DNA of 64,000 nucleotides. Origin: Canna indica. Taxonomy: Eukaryota > Streptophyta > Magnoliopsida > Zingiberales > Cannaceae. Shown one piece after another: positions 21,321 through 33,824 of the stretch (position 1 is the first letter of the stretch; each line of letters opens with the position of its first letter). The notes beneath the pieces were generated by a model. That model had not been told where the DNA came from, did no database searches, and was given only the letters and a program-made list of their open reading frames with translations. Location of the stretch: contig CP136896.1 of the NCBI GenBank assembly GCA_034359265.1, forward strand, positions 31,436,001-31,500,000, in the 5' to 3' direction. The position numbers and the translations under genes are program-made.

Positions 21321-22902
21321 TGTTGGCCTAACGTTTTCAACCTTGGTCTTAATCTCAGTTTTGATGATGACAAACATGGAACTAATGTTTCATTGAGAAA
21401 TACTTACAAGTTCTAAGTCGATTAGCGAACGACGTCCACGATCGGAAAAATTGGAGAAATCGGCAAGGACGCTCGTCGACACTCGAGATTCTTTGGGAAG
21501 TTAAAGTTTAGGTCTAGGGTGTCTTGCTTGTGTTGTAAATCCTTATTATGATGCATAAGAACCCAAAAACCAAACCTGAATCCCAAAATATAAAAAACTG
21601 GAAATCGAAAATGGCCCTAGAATTCACTAACCCTAGGGAGCTCCTTGGAGGGCTATATAACCTAGACATTTTCGTGGCACCAAAAATATCGGTAATTGTT
21701 CCGTAGGTAAAAACTAGATAACAAGATATTTTTAAAAAAAATTTGGAAGCCTTTTGCCTACCCATATTTGACCCGGAAGAGTAGAAAATTTTTGTTTTTC
21801 AGAAATTTGTACTAGACCCCAAACATTAGATTTTTTAAGGATTTTGATCTTTTAGATATTTTTATTGAATCCAAATGGGGGGTAATCCTTATATAACATT
21901 TATGTTTTAAAGTTATTAGTGAAGATCGAACCTAGCAACGAGCAAACGAGCAAAAAAATCAGCAAATTGGGCTGATTTTTCCAGTTTCGGTCGACCGGTC
22001 GGTCGACCAAATGGTGCCCAAGAGTGGCAGAAGCCATTTGTTCACTCGGTCGATCGACCGACGATCGATCGACCTAAGACCGGACAGCGGAAAATGGCTC
22101 TATTTCGAGTCGTTGAGTGCTATTTTTTGGTCTCTACCTTCATAGCTAATAAATACAAGCCTTTGAGTGCCTTCCATGATTATCTAAGCTTCCATAGAGC
22201 CATATTTTGAAGATCTTTGTGCTTGATTGAGCCACCATTCTTGAAACCCTAGTTTGATCTCTCCTTTCCTTGATATAGACTTCCAAGCTTCATCGATTCA
22301 TCACCTTGAGGCATCAAGAGGACTAGGGAGTTTGTTGTGGAGCTAAGTATTTTATTGTTTGATTTATTGCTCCATTTAACATTGTATTTTGGTGTTTATT
22401 TCATTGTATTTGAATTTGTGTAAACCTAGGTTGCTAGGTTTGATTGATTTGGTGGTTGCCTTGGTGTTAAGGCTTAAATCCACCATGTAAACTTAGTTTG
22501 CTAAGATTAGTTGAGTTGTCCTTAGGTTGAGGTGGGAGAGTGCTCTCGGAAGGAAGGCGGGATACTTCCGGGTGTGGAAGTACCTTCGGATTGAGAGCGG
22601 AGACTTTCCGGTGTAAAGTCCTCATTGTGAGGAAACTAATTAATCTAGTAAAGCTAGCTTGGAAATCCTTAGCGGGGTGCTTAGGTGGTGGAGTAGGCAT
22701 TGGGGCCGAACCACTATAAATAATTATATTAGCATTGATATATTGTTTTGTGTTAATTGCTTTATCATTAATCACTTCCGCATTTAGTCGTTAAATTGTG
22801 AATTGCCTAAGTAGTTTAAGAAAACGTGTAAAATTGAATTTAGATGATAAGTTTAGTTAACATACTATTCACCCCCCCTCTAGTGTGGCCATTTCATCAA
22901 CA
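21321..22902 (+). mobile_element. LTR-A copy 2 (SIRE-type Copia LTR)
   Basis: It begins TGTTGGCCTAACG and ends GCCATTTCATCAACA. There is no internal region on the left side, and the LINE-1 segment begins directly at its right end. The flanks TCACG and TGAGG do not match, so it is not a simple solo insertion. The TATA region is degenerate (AATAAATA near 22148). Confidence 0.82.
21986..22075 (+). promoter_or_regulatory. TCGA-palindrome cluster in LTR-A copy 2
   Basis: TCGGTCGACCGGTCGGTCGA and CGGTCGATCGACCGACGATC occur about 50 bp apart, upstream of the expected promoter. Confidence 0.55.
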
Positions 22903-23352
22903 TGAGGTACCCTAAGTTCCATATTCTGTAACCTTCACCTTAGATCTACTAACTTGAGCATCGGAGTATCTTTTGCAAGTTCCCCCTCTCGTCGGAGTTG
23001 CACCTAACTAGGAGGGACACTAAGCCAGACTGGACTACTCCAATCCTCACGCAGGAACACTTTCCATACCCATCAATCTTATCATTCTTTTAGATCTGCT
23101 TGATAAGCCCTAGTATCTAAACCTTTGTTAAATGGGTAAAGTAATATACCACCAAAGCATCCCTCAATGATTTCCATTTTCCAGCCATTTTCATCAAGAA
23201 TCTCACCAACTTTATCATACTTAGCTAGCTCATTTACATTAATATATGTAGACCACCTATTTATAGGAACAACATTTAATCATGGATCAAGCCAAATATC
23301 AATTTTTCTTCGATCATCTATCTTCATTCTCATTCCATCCCTCAAAATTTCC
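22903..23352 (-). pseudogene. LINE-1 ORF2 3' segment, copy 1
   Basis: It is nearly identical to 25570-26020. Both copies start exactly at an LTR-A terminus. The minus strand carries recognisable C-terminal LINE sequence (WSTYINVNELAKYNKVGEIL, in better frame in the other copy). It stops at about 23352, where SIRE internal sequence begins. Confidence 0.7.
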
Positions 23353-23806
23353 TTGAGTTTGGCTCATTTGGTATCGTTCCTCTAATGTGATGAGAAAAAT
23401 CATTTCTAAAAATGATTTTTGACTCCTTGATCGATACACGAAAATATCAATACTTAAGCCTATACATGAGTTCTAGACTTGGAATGTATTTATCATCTAA
23501 TGCTATCATGTATGATTTAGTCTCATATTACATATTTGATTTCTTCATCCCTTGAGTTGAGATCTTCATGCTTCATGAAAACTAATTTTAGAGTCTCAAC
23601 TTTGACTATAGGTTGACTTTTCTTGCCCTTTTTCATTGATGTCAAAAGGGGGAGAAAAATATAAGTAAAGGGGAAGAAAATATATGAAAACCATGCATAT
23701 AAATAGAGGGAGTCTATTTCCATACATATGCATGTTGATTGGGGGAGAAATCCCTTAGTTTATATCCTTTGTGCTTTAACATATATATTTTCAAAAGGGG
23801 GGAGAT
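23353..23806 (+). mobile_element. SIRE-type internal 3' end with polypurine tract
   Basis: It matches, in inverse orientation, the 3' internal region at 45130-45600 of the complete element. It ends TCAAAAGGGGGGAGAT next to the LTR start TGTTGGC, a typical SIRE-type PPT. A second purine-rich run (TCAAAAGGGGGAG) lies at about 23641-23653. No coding region is seen. Confidence 0.78.
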
Positions 23807-25569
23807 TGTTGGCTTAAGATTTTCAACCTTGGTATGAATCTCGGTTTTGATGATAACAAACATGAAACTAATATTTCATTGAGAAATTCTTTCAGGTTCC
23901 ATATCGGTTAGCGCTCGACGTCCTTGATCAAAAATATCGGAGAAATCAAAAAATCAGAAGGACGTTGGTCGACACGCTCGGATTTGTCGGGAAGATAGAG
24001 TCTAGGTTTAGGGTGTCTAGTTTATGTTGTAAATCCTCATGATGATGCGTAAGAACCCAAAAACCATCCCCGAATCCCAAAACATGAAAACCCGAAAACC
24101 GTCCTGAAATTCACTAATCCTAGGGAGCTCATTGGAGGGCTATATGACCTAGATATTTTCCTAACATAAAAAGTGGCGGTAATTGTTCCTTGGGTTAAAA
24201 TTTGATAACGAGGTATTTTAAAGAATTTTTTGGAAGCCTTTAGCCTACCCATTCTTGACTTGAAAGATTAGAAAATTTCTGCTTTCCAAAAATTTGTACT
24301 AGACCCCAAAAACTAGATTTTGATTCTGAAAGAATTTTGATTTTTTAGATATTTTTATTAAATCCAAATGGGGGGTAATCCTTATATAACATTTATGTTT
24401 TAAAGTTATTTAACTTAATAAATGTTATATAAGTAAACTTAGCGAAGATGGAACCCAAACGAGCAGAAAAACTGAGCCAAACAAAGCAGTCTACCTAATA
24501 TCGGTCGATCGAATGATGTCAAAATCTGGCAGTAGCCAATTCGGTCGACCGAAGTGTGCCAAAAATTGGCAGTGGCTACTTCGGTTGATCGAGTGGTTGA
24601 CTGGACAACAGAGGAGCCAGTTCGCGATTAAGTCGGTCGACCATCCGGTTGACCGAACAGCGCGGCAGAAGAGTAGAAAGCCAGCGGTCGCTGGGCGGTC
24701 GATCGGTCGGTCGACCGATGATCGACCGGCAATCGACCGAATGGCAGAAAATGGCTAGATTTCGTGCCGTTGAGCGCCGCTTCACCCGATCTTTCACCTT
24801 GGCTCTATAAATACCTAAGACTAAGCCTTCCTAAGACACTTTTGATCATTCCTACACTTCATTGAGCCATCCTTGATCAATTCAAAGCTTGATTGAGCCA
24901 CAATCTATTTGCAATCCCTAGTTTACATGATAAAACCTTGATCTAGCCTTTGAACCTTCAAGATTCATCTTCTTAAGGCATCAAGAGGACTAGGGAGTTT
25001 CTTTTGGAGCTAAGTATAGTTTGATTTATTTATTGCTGCAATTGTTATTGTATTTTCTTGTTTATTTTCATTGTATACCATTTGTGTAAACCTAGGTTGC
25101 TAGGTTTGATTGAGTTGGTGGTTGCCTTGGTGTTAAGGCTTAAATCCACCATTGTAAACTTAGTTTACTAGGATTAGTTGAGTTCTCCTTAGGTTGAGGT
25201 GAGAGAGTGCTCTCGGTAGGAAGGCGGGATACTTCCGGATGTGGAAGTACCTTCGGATTGAGAGCGGAGACTTTCCGGTGTAAATTCCTCATTGTAAGGA
25301 AACTAATTAATCTAGTAAAGCTAGCTTGGAAATCCTAAGCGGGGTGCTTTGGTGGTGGAGTAGGCATTGGGGCCGAACCACTATAAATAATTATATTAGC
25401 ATTGATATATTGTTTTGTGTTAATTGCTTTATCATTAATCGCTTCGGTATTTAGTCGTTAAATTGTGAATTGCCTAAGTAGTTTAAGAAAATGTGTAAAA
25501 TTGAATTTAGACAACAAGTTTAGTTAACACACTATTCACCCTCCCTCTAGTGTGGCTATTTCATCAACA
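23807..25569 (+). mobile_element. LTR-A copy 3 (3' LTR attached to internal sequence)
   Basis: It begins TGTTGGCTTAAG directly after the PPT and ends GTGGCTATTTCATCAACA. TATAAATA lies at 24806-24813. It is about 180 bp longer than copy 2, partly from a larger palindrome cluster. The LINE-1 segment follows at once. Confidence 0.85.
24500..24813 (+). promoter_or_regulatory. Largest TCGA-palindrome array plus TATA box (LTR-A copy 3)
   Basis: At least eight motifs of the type CGGTCGACCGA or CGGTCGATCGA lie within 240 bp, some separated by a repeated TGCCAAAAATTGGCAGTGGC-like spacer. TATAAATA follows at 24806. Confidence 0.6.
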
Positions 25570-26466
25570 TGAGGTACCCTAAGTTCCATATTTTGTAACC
25601 TCCACCTTAGATCTACTAACTTGAGCATCAGAGTTTCTTTTGCAAGTTCCCCCTCCCGTTGGAGTTGCACCTAACTAGGAGGGACACCAAGCCAAACCGG
25701 ACTACTCCAATCCTCACGCAGGAACACTTTCCATACCCATCAATCTTATCGTTCATTTAGATCCGCTTGATAAGCCCTAGTATCTAAACCTTTGTTAAAT
25801 GGGTAAAGTAATATACCACCAAAGCATCCCTCAATGATTTCCATTTTCCAGCCATTTTCATCAAGAATCTCACCAACTTTATTATACTTAGCTAGCTCAT
25901 TTACATTAATATAGGTAGACCACCTATTTATAGGAACAACATTTAATCATGGATCAAGCCAACTATCAATTTTTCTTCGATCATCTATCTTCATTCTCAT
26001 TCCATCCCTCAAATTTTCCTTGCAATTCACAATAGCCTTAGCTTGCTAAGACTTTAAATTGCCTTTGCACTCTTCCCATGGATGAAAAGTACCATACATT
26101 ACTTTCCCCATTTAACAAACTACACCAAACATTACTTTCCCCATTTAACAAAGGTAAAACTCTTTTAGCTAATATTGTCTCCTTCATAACTGATATATCT
26201 TTGGTTCCTAAACCCCCAACACTTCTACTTGCTCTCACTTTGTTCAAATCTATCAATTTGTCTCCTATTCTTTTGTTGCTTGCCCAAGAAAACTCTATGG
26301 CCACTTTAGTAATCTTGTTTACTGTTTTATCTCTTATAAATGAAGTTGTCAAGTTATAAAATGGAATTGAACAAATTACAGAATTTATTAGCACTGCTTT
26401 TCTTGCTTGTGAAATAAAATTTTTGCCCCAAATGTCCATCTTTATTCTTATATTTTGTTCTTCCTG
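25570..26466 (-). pseudogene. LINE-1 reverse transcriptase C-terminal region, copy 2
   Basis: The minus strand encodes WGKNFISQARKAVLINSV, SIPFYNLTTSFI, IEFSWASNKRIGDKLIDL and SVGGLGTKDI, the conserved region after the RT palm in plant L1 ORF2. Zinc-binding-domain-like sequence follows at 25600-26000. A 24-30 bp direct repeat (LLNGESNVW, about 26085-26150) duplicates a short stretch. The upstream RT and endonuclease are missing beyond 26466, so it is truncated on both sides. Confidence 0.8.
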
Positions 26467-27429
26467 AAGTTAGGGTGATGTGGTTCGTCACGTCTCCTGG
26501 TCATGTGTAGCTCCAGCAGGGGACATGCAAAAGATACTCTGACACTCAAGTAAGAAGTAATTCCAAGTGAGGGTAATAGAAATTGGAATCGAACATTATG
26601 TCTATGTATAGTGCAGGATGAGCTATGTCTGGCGATAATGCCTCCTAGAATCTCGTAGCGATGTGCTTAGAATGGGTCGAGGTTGATCCCGGTGATGGCA
26701 GGTTCATAGTTGATGAATACATCATAATTAATGAGGGCGTAAGTGTCCTTGTATTGCCAAGTGGAGCCCTCGAGCTAAGTTATTTCTGGTTGGACTTGAG
26801 TTTGGCTCATGAGTGCAGGCGCTTTTGGGCCTAATCCGGCCTAGCCCAAAGTTCTAGTCTAGTCCACAATCCCGGAGCTTGGTCGAAGTTTGAGGACTTC
26901 GTGTCGAGCTCAAATAACATGTCGGTTTCCTTACTGAAAAGTTATCAGGTGTGACTACGCCTACGGAGTATATTCTTTTTTCTCTCATCGTCGTTTCTCC
27001 TTACTCCTCTGATGGTTCTCCTCTTTTGCATCTCAAAATGTTTTTCCTCCAGTAGTTGTTTTGTACTGTATATTTCAGTAACTTGTTTCTCTGTTTGTAA
27101 ATTGCCTCATTGTGTGTCGGTAAATGTATGTTCCCCCTTCGTGGGACTTGTTTCAGTAACTTTATCTCTGTTTGTAAATAAGAAAGCTTATTTATGTCTT
27201 TACAGTAACTGTCTTTTGTTTCTGTTAAGTTGAGTTGTTCGGCCCTTTTCTACAGGTATGTCGAGCGGCGTTGATATTGTGTTGTCGACTAAGTCTGTCG
27301 AAGTCAATCGTGACTTCCTTCCAAAAAAGGGAGTTAAGGGTACGGTTACCTATTTAGTAGTTGTCGATTCCCTTCGAAGATTGTTCAAATTTAGGAGAGG
27401 AGGCACTGGCGTCGGGAGTTGTGGTGTTG
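26467..27429 (+). mobile_element. Tat-type Gypsy LTR/leader-like sequence
   Basis: The stretch has no solid gene. Phrases such as CCACAATCCCGGAGCTTGG and repeated GTTTGTAAAT...TTTCAGTAACTT blocks suggest LTR or leader sequence. A small frame at 27258-27443 (MSSGVDIVLSTKSVEV) follows a splice-acceptor-like TTTTCTACAG and might be the start of a decayed gag, but no domain is visible. Confidence 0.35.
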
Positions 27430-28110
27430 CGGCCGAGGACTAGACTCGGTGAAAACCGAGCTTGTGAAGAGGGCGCGGGGCCCAAGTCTTCATTGGTGCC
27501 GAGGCCATGGACTAGACTCAGTGAAAATCAAGCTTGCGAGGAACTCCCTTCGGATCATTGAGGATGTGGGCCCAAGTCTTCGGTGGCACTGAGGTCGAGG
27601 ACTAGACTCAATGAAAACCGAGCTCACGAGGTGTGCTCTTCAGGTCGTTGATCGAGGACGTACTCATTTAGAGTGAGCCGAGCTAAGCCGAAGGACGGAT
27701 TTAGGCTCGAGGACCATGCTTGGAGCCAACCCGACCTCGCGGGGAGCGTAAGACAGGACCGTGCCTATTGTCATTCTCATTAAGAGTGAGGCGGGCTAAG
27801 TTGGAGGCCGCATTTAGGGTTGAGGACCGCTCTTGGGGTCAAGTCGAGCTCACGAGGAGCTTAAGGTAGGACCGCACTTGGGGTCATGCTCATTTAGAGC
27901 GAGCCAGGCTGAGCCGGAGGCCGTATTTAGGGCCGAGGACTGCGCTTGGGGTCATTGAGGGCGTTGAGCCCGAAGGCAGTGAGGTCGAGGACCCGACTCG
28001 ATGGAAATTAAGCTTGGTTTCTTGAGGGCGTGAGGCTCGAGTCTTCAATGGAACTAAGGTCGAAAGTTGTGGCTGAGGCCAAGGATTGCACTTGGGGTCA
28101 TAGAGGATTG
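27430..28110. repeat. Imperfect tandem repeats of Tat-type element
   Basis: Units of about 75-110 bp share GAGGACTAGACTCGGTGAAA, ACCGAGCT(T/C)(G/A)(C/T)GAGG and GGCCGAGGAC. Related units recur at 52173-52610 in the same orientation. This type of repeat is common in the non-coding part of Tat/Ogre elements. Confidence 0.7.
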
Positions 28111-28469
28111 ATGTGTTGCTCTAGGCAGGTGCTGTCACAATTGTTTGGCAATGCGCTTGTCGTGGGATCATGGGAGTCCCTCTGATGCGTGCTATGAGAT
28201 AGTTATAGAGAATTTGGACACAAAGAGAATGTGCAGAAAAGGAGAGTAGTATTATTAATAACTATCAAACATTAGTACATTGTGTCCCACTGAGTTATGT
28301 ACTCAGCATACGCTTGGTGGTGCTTTGTTAAAACCTTTCAAAGGGAAAACCCTATGTGAGAAAACCGCAATGTAGGAAAAAGACAACACCATCAATTTGT
28401 AGTTTAAGGGAGAATGCTTAGCTGTAGTAGGCCCGTAGGGAGGCCGCATTCCACGTCTGTGGGAGTTGT
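28111..28469 (-). other. Tat-type 3' non-coding region
   Basis: It contains TTAAAACCTTTCAAAGGGAA (inverse of GGTTTTCCCTTTGAAGG at about 31592), a phrase typical of the region ahead of Tat LTRs. No gene is seen. Confidence 0.4.
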
Positions 28470-30031
28470 CATCCTGAGAGTTCGGTGATTCTATAAGCGC
28501 CTTTTTCGACGTCCTCGGTGATTTTGTATGGGTCTTCCAAGTTCAAGGCGAGCTTCCCTTCCTCGGTTGGCTTTCTTTGGAGCTCGACCTTTCGCAGAAC
28601 TAGATCTCCCTATTTGAAGTTTCTTGGCTCGACATGCTTGTCGTACTTTCGAGCTATTCTGAGTTTCATAGCTTCTTCCCTGATTCGGGCCATCTCTCGT
28701 TCTTCCTTAATGAGGTTGAGCTCGGCCTGACGGGTTTCTAAATTGTTTTGTTCATCTAAGACTGTCCTGTGGAGGCTAGGCTCTGCAATATTAAAGGGGA
28801 TCAAGGCCTCTGCTCCATAGATGACCTTGTAGGGAGTTTTGTGAGTGGATTATTGGGCGGTTGTGTTGTAGCTCCATAACACCTCGGGTATTTCTTCGGC
28901 CCAGTGTCCCTTGCCTTGGTTAAGTGTTTTTTAATCCTGCTAGGATGACCTAGTTTACTGCTTCGGCCAAGCCCTTAGTTTGTGGGTGCTCTACTGAGGA
29001 GAAGTGCTGTCGGATGTTGAGGTCCGATCAAAATTCTCGGTATCATCTTTCCGTAAACTGTGTGTCGTTGTCGCTGATAATTTTGAGAGGTATGCCATAC
29101 AAGTGATGATAATTTTCCATACAAACTTCTTGACCTTCTCGGTCTCAATCGAGGCTAGGGGTTCGACCTCTATCCATTTGGTTAAATAGTCGATCGCTAT
29201 TACCAAATATTTAATTTGTCCTGGTGCTTGGGGGAATGGGCTGAGGAGGTCGATGCCCCACTTGTGTAACAACCAACTGACTTCTGAGCTAGATGCTTTT
29301 GTGAGACTCCAGAGAATCTCTGACACTTGTCGCACATTTTAATGTATAAGTTGCAGTTGATCTTTAGAATTGGTTGGGAGTATTAGCCCTAGAGGATCTT
29401 AGCTGCCAAAGATCTTTCTCTGATGTGGTTGCCGCATATGCCATCATGTACCTTTGCCTTCATTGTGTCTCTCTATGGCCAGCTGATGCATATGAGCATC
29501 GGCTAGAACTATCCTCTTTTGTAGAGTTGGTCGACGAGTAGGGTGTAGTAGCTCGTCGTCCTTATGAACTTATTTGGATTGGGGGTGTGCTCCAGTATCT
29601 CCCCTTGCTTGAGGTAGATTATGTACGGGGTCCTCGAGTTGGTACTTTGTTCAGTTGCTTGGACCTCGGTCGAGGTGTCGATTGTTTGAATACTCGACTG
29701 GTTGAGGACTTGTTGTAAGATCCACCTATTGTTTTGTGGTTTCCTGGTGCTAGCGAGCATGGATAACAGGTCGACTCGGGTGTTTTCTTCCCGAGGTATG
29801 TGTTGGATCACACAATCATCGAAGTTAGTTATTAAAGAATGTACTAGTAAGAGATGCCTTTCGAGGGTGCGGTCCCCCGCTCGACAGTTGCCATTGAATT
29901 ATCCTACAACAAGTTATGAGTCGCTTTTCACGATAACTTTCCTGGCTTTTACGTCTCGGGTGAGCTTTAGCCAGGCAATCAGATCTTCATATTCTGCCTG
30001 GTTTGGTAGAACTCCTTCTATTTGAATTTCC
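28470..30031 (-). pseudogene. Tat-type Gypsy RNase H and integrase, decayed
   Basis: Reading down from 30031, RNase H-like sequence (GVLPNQAEYEDLIAWLKLTR, KVIVKSDS) is followed by a linker (PREENTRVDLLSMLAST, TLLVDQLYKRG at 29509-29811). The integrase core is at 28991-29335 (WGIDLLSPFPQAPGQIKYLV, AIDYLTKWIEVEPLAS), and the C-terminal region is at 28480-28804 (EPSLHRTVLDEQNNLETRQ, RIARKYDKHVEPR). The sequence is Tat-like rather than chromovirus-like. It is broken by several stops and a frameshift just before the expected second catalytic Asp. RT, protease and gag are absent; the 5' side is cut by the next LTR at about 30032. Confidence 0.78.
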
Positions 30032-30948
30032 ATGAGCCGTCACTAAACCCTTTTAGTGCGACCGTGCGAGACTCCACTCACAAGTCCGAGGTTCAATATG
30101 TAAGGATTGAATGCCCTTTGGTGATTAGTTATGGTGCAACTAAATCCTTAGGTTATACAATGTCCCCAATGCGGCTAGATAAAAGTCGTGTCAAACCCTA
30201 ATACTGATTCATATGTATTCCATTCTCTCAAGTTGTCGTCTCAATCATGAATAGCCGAAAACCCTTTTTCGACTTTCATATCCACTCTGGCCAAAGATTC
30301 TCGAGTCGACACTTACATGAGTACATAGGACATTCTCTCCTCTTACTAGGAGTAATCGATTCCTTGTTGGTTGCTTACCTCCATGAAGGCTTCACTATGC
30401 CCAGTAGTACCTAACACACGACTCTACGAGCCATCTAGGGAATACACCAAAGCGATAGATCATCAATCACAATGTTATCAGGTCCAAGGATTGCTTACAC
30501 CTACTATCACATGGGGAACAACCTATCGACACTCATGTAAGGATTCTATTTGGCGTTCCTCGAGCGGGTTCATTCAATTAACTCATTCTCTAATGAGCAC
30601 CTGCACTTCTCCATTAATGACTCCTCATATGTAATTGGGAGATCAGTTACCCCTATCAAATAGGGCATGTATCAAGTGCGCTAGTCTTGATGGAATCATC
30701 GATCCCCTACTCAATGATCCTACGACTAGGAACATTTAGAATTGGGATCTCTGGATTCTAAGTCTCACTGGCATGATCTCATCATATGACCTTAGAATCA
30801 TTTGCCCGAGTTCATGGGATTAATCATAATCTATTAACAATATATAAATATGCAACATATGATGAAAAGATGCCTCATTTATTCATTAACCATAAATAGT
30901 CCCTAAACACATCAACATGTGATTGGCTCAAGGGCACTATTTCTTTCA
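30032..30948 (-). mobile_element. Tork/Angela-type LTR, partial
   Basis: On the minus strand it starts TGAAAGAAATAGTGCCC at 30948 and matches 52793-53760 of the plus-strand copy, including CAATCACATGTTGATGTGTT. It breaks off at about 30032. Open frames within it are incidental. Confidence 0.7.
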
Positions 30949-31788
30949 CCTCCACCCCATCAACCACTCTCAATAACCCTCATAGAACAACAATCGAGGA
31001 TATCCGAGCTGGACTTGAATAAGGATGTTCAAGAGCGACCATAACCCATCGACAACTCGGAACCCGTGAGAACTAGAGTGTCGCCCGAGCAGGTGGCATT
31101 TGTTGGAGCTCACCTCCCAGGCGAACCCAAAACATAACTCAACTCTCCATTCAAAAATAGCGTTGTCTCTCGAGCAAGGAACCCCTCTTTGAAAAGGTAT
31201 CAATCTTTCATCCATTCGTTAGAAACTAACAAAGATTATTGTGTAATTTAGCACGTGCCTCGAGTGGAAGGCACTTGGATCAATCCACCACTTGAATCCA
31301 TCGGCACAAAGAAGCTGCAGAACAACATGACAATCATTCAACAATCACATGACAAATCGAACATCTAGCTGACTAACACCTCGGTTAAGGTCCGAATGCC
31401 CGAGTCGGCAACATGCCATCCAGTGTCATGGCTCTAGGAGAAACCACTGGGCCCCACCTCCTGAGGATGAACCTCAATGAACAAAACAATTCAGAAGTCC
31501 ATAAGATTGAACTAGACCTCGCCCGAATCGATGAAAAAGCAGCTTAACCTCCTTAACTAAAAGTGGTCAGCACACTCTTTCCCACATGGTTTTCCCTTTG
31601 AAGGTTTTAATGAGGCGTAACCATGCGTGGGCCGAGCGCCTCGCTCAAAGGAAACCTAGTGTCCATGCACATCTTTTTTTTTCATCTAATAAAGATTATT
31701 TCATTTCTCCACATCTTTGTGTGTGCATCCAAGAAATGTACAACTCGGTTTGACCCCATGCGCGGTCCTCAGCCCCAACACCACTCCT
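30949..31788 (+). other. Tat-type non-coding sequence
   Basis: No gene is visible. GGTTTTCCCTTTGAAGG followed by TTTTAATGAGGC (about 31590-31615) is the phrase usually found near Tat 3' ends. This is the target into which the solo LTR at 31789 inserted. Confidence 0.4.
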
Positions 31789-33766
31789 TGTTAGTAGTGT
31801 GTCCTAGGCCAATGGAACAATATTATCATTGTAGTTTTCCTTTTGAATAATTGGAACACTTATTTTATCTTGTTATTTATTATGAGTGTATTTAACTTGA
31901 TAAGAGATTCCTAGAATGGTTGATTTCGCCTAATGGTCATCAATTATGAGACTTGATAATAAAACCATAAGGCAATTGGAATCCTATTCTAAACAGTCCC
32001 TAGTCAATCATTGTCTTAGAACGATAATGAATGAAGAATAGTATGCAGTCTGACTGACAATGATCATGTTTTACTGGTAATGGATATGTAATATCAAAGT
32101 CAGATCATAGACACATGTTGGAGAACATGGTGTCGAACAAACACACTATGAGAATACTACTTGGATTATATCATTAGTATATCTGTAGCGGTAGTGATAC
32201 GTTAGTCTTCCAACCTGATGTCACCATGGATTCCTACATGAGGAATTTTGTGTTTTGACCTAGCCTAATACCACCTTTAATCGGATGGTAATAAGGAGTA
32301 CCGTTGGACATGAAATGAATCATGCAGAGGAATATGTGTAGTCATGAATGAATTTGTCCCTCTCATATATGAGATATCTCTGGGCCCCTTGATTAGTATG
32401 ACTGAGGAAATGCATGTCATGCTCAAATGAATTGATAGGAGTATCAATGTCATTTGTTAAGTCAGTCTACTCGGGAATCGAGAAACCATATTGAGCAATA
32501 TAAGGATGATGCAATCCATGCCTTATGCTCAATCTAGATATTGCGTAACAAAATGACAGAGTATCATACTATGAGTTAGGTTGCTTGGATCACCGACCTC
32601 ACTTGACTTGGGTAGTCATAATGTCTTGCTAGAGGCCACTTATGACTTATGGGTTACAAATGTGATTTGAACTTGATAGTGTTTGGCTTATGTGTGTTGG
32701 CTATATTTGGCAAAAGTATTCCTAGATTATTCTCAGTTGAAAAGATAGTTACAGCTGCTTTTGCCTATGAGGAGTTCTGTTAAGTTCTCAGTTGTAAAGA
32801 TAGTTACAACTGCTCTAGTTGCTGAGTAGTTTATGCTCAAGCTTATGATACTGTATGTGATGTCTATTAACTCAATTACAACTCATCTTGCTTGATGAGT
32901 TGCTTGAATGTTGTGATCAGGATATAATCTGGATATTCTCTTTTTAGCTTGTGTTTTGCCAAATAAGCGAAAGGGGGAGATTGTTGGTGTTTGGCTTGTG
33001 TGTTGGCAATATTTGGCAAAAGTATTCTAGGTTGTTCTCAGTTCAAATGGACAGTCACAACTTTGAGGTGTTCTGCTTATGTTGAAGACACTTACAACTA
33101 TTTGAGGATAGTTACAACTACTCCTGCAAATTATGGATTTCAGGATGAGGATGTTGCGCAAATGATAACCTTTGATTTTCAGTATTAATGATGATTCTCT
33201 TTTATATCTTTGATATTTTTAATCATCTTTAATTACCCGTTTATTGCCTATTTTATGTATGGGTAGTGGTGTGGTCTTCAGTGATGTTTCCAGGCATTAC
33301 TCTTTGTGCTTAATGGTCAATGCTTTATGGTGATTTATAGTTGCTTGTTTGGTTTGAACTGATGTTGTTAATGATTAGTGTTTAAGTAAGCATTTATTCA
33401 GATTGGGCAGTTATCTTGAAGCCTTTATGACCGAAGTCAATTATGGAAGAAATGAAGTGGTCTTCATTAATGGGCTGGCGATTTTTCATGAAGCTCTTAT
33501 GGCGGCGGTTTTTCTTGAGGCTTTTATGGCCGAATCATTATGATATTTTATGGATGACCTTTGAGCTTTGAAACTGCTGAAGTTAAGATCTTTTGTTAAG
33601 TGACATTTATGGAAGTTGGTTGGCCTTCTCTATTTATGAGAAAAGAGAAGATATGGATATGCAAGTCTCCTATGTTAAAACGTTCAGTTATAACTGCTCT
33701 TGTTGCTAGTTACAACTGCTCTTGCTGCTGTGATGTTTATGTTGTTGCGATGTTTCTTGAATGTTG

Positions 33767-33768
<2 letters not shown>

Positions 33769-33799
<31 letters not shown>
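33769..33799. repeat. (TA)n microsatellite
   Basis: About 15 TA units lie within the LTR. Confidence 0.95.
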
Positions 33800-33801
<2 letters not shown>

Positions 33802-33824
33802 CATATATGTATTTATGGTGGAGT

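Noticed and set aside
21321..22902. LTR-A copy 2 as a simple solo LTR
   Set aside because: Flanking pentamers (TCACG and TGAGG) do not match, and the right flank is the same LINE segment that follows copy 3.
27430..28110. Regularly repeated units considered as a CRISPR-like array
   Set aside because: Units are long, diverged and without constant spacers, and the DNA is plant retroelement sequence.
30371..30634. Plus-strand 87-codon frame
   Set aside because: It is antisense within a partial Tork-type LTR, with no homology I recognise.
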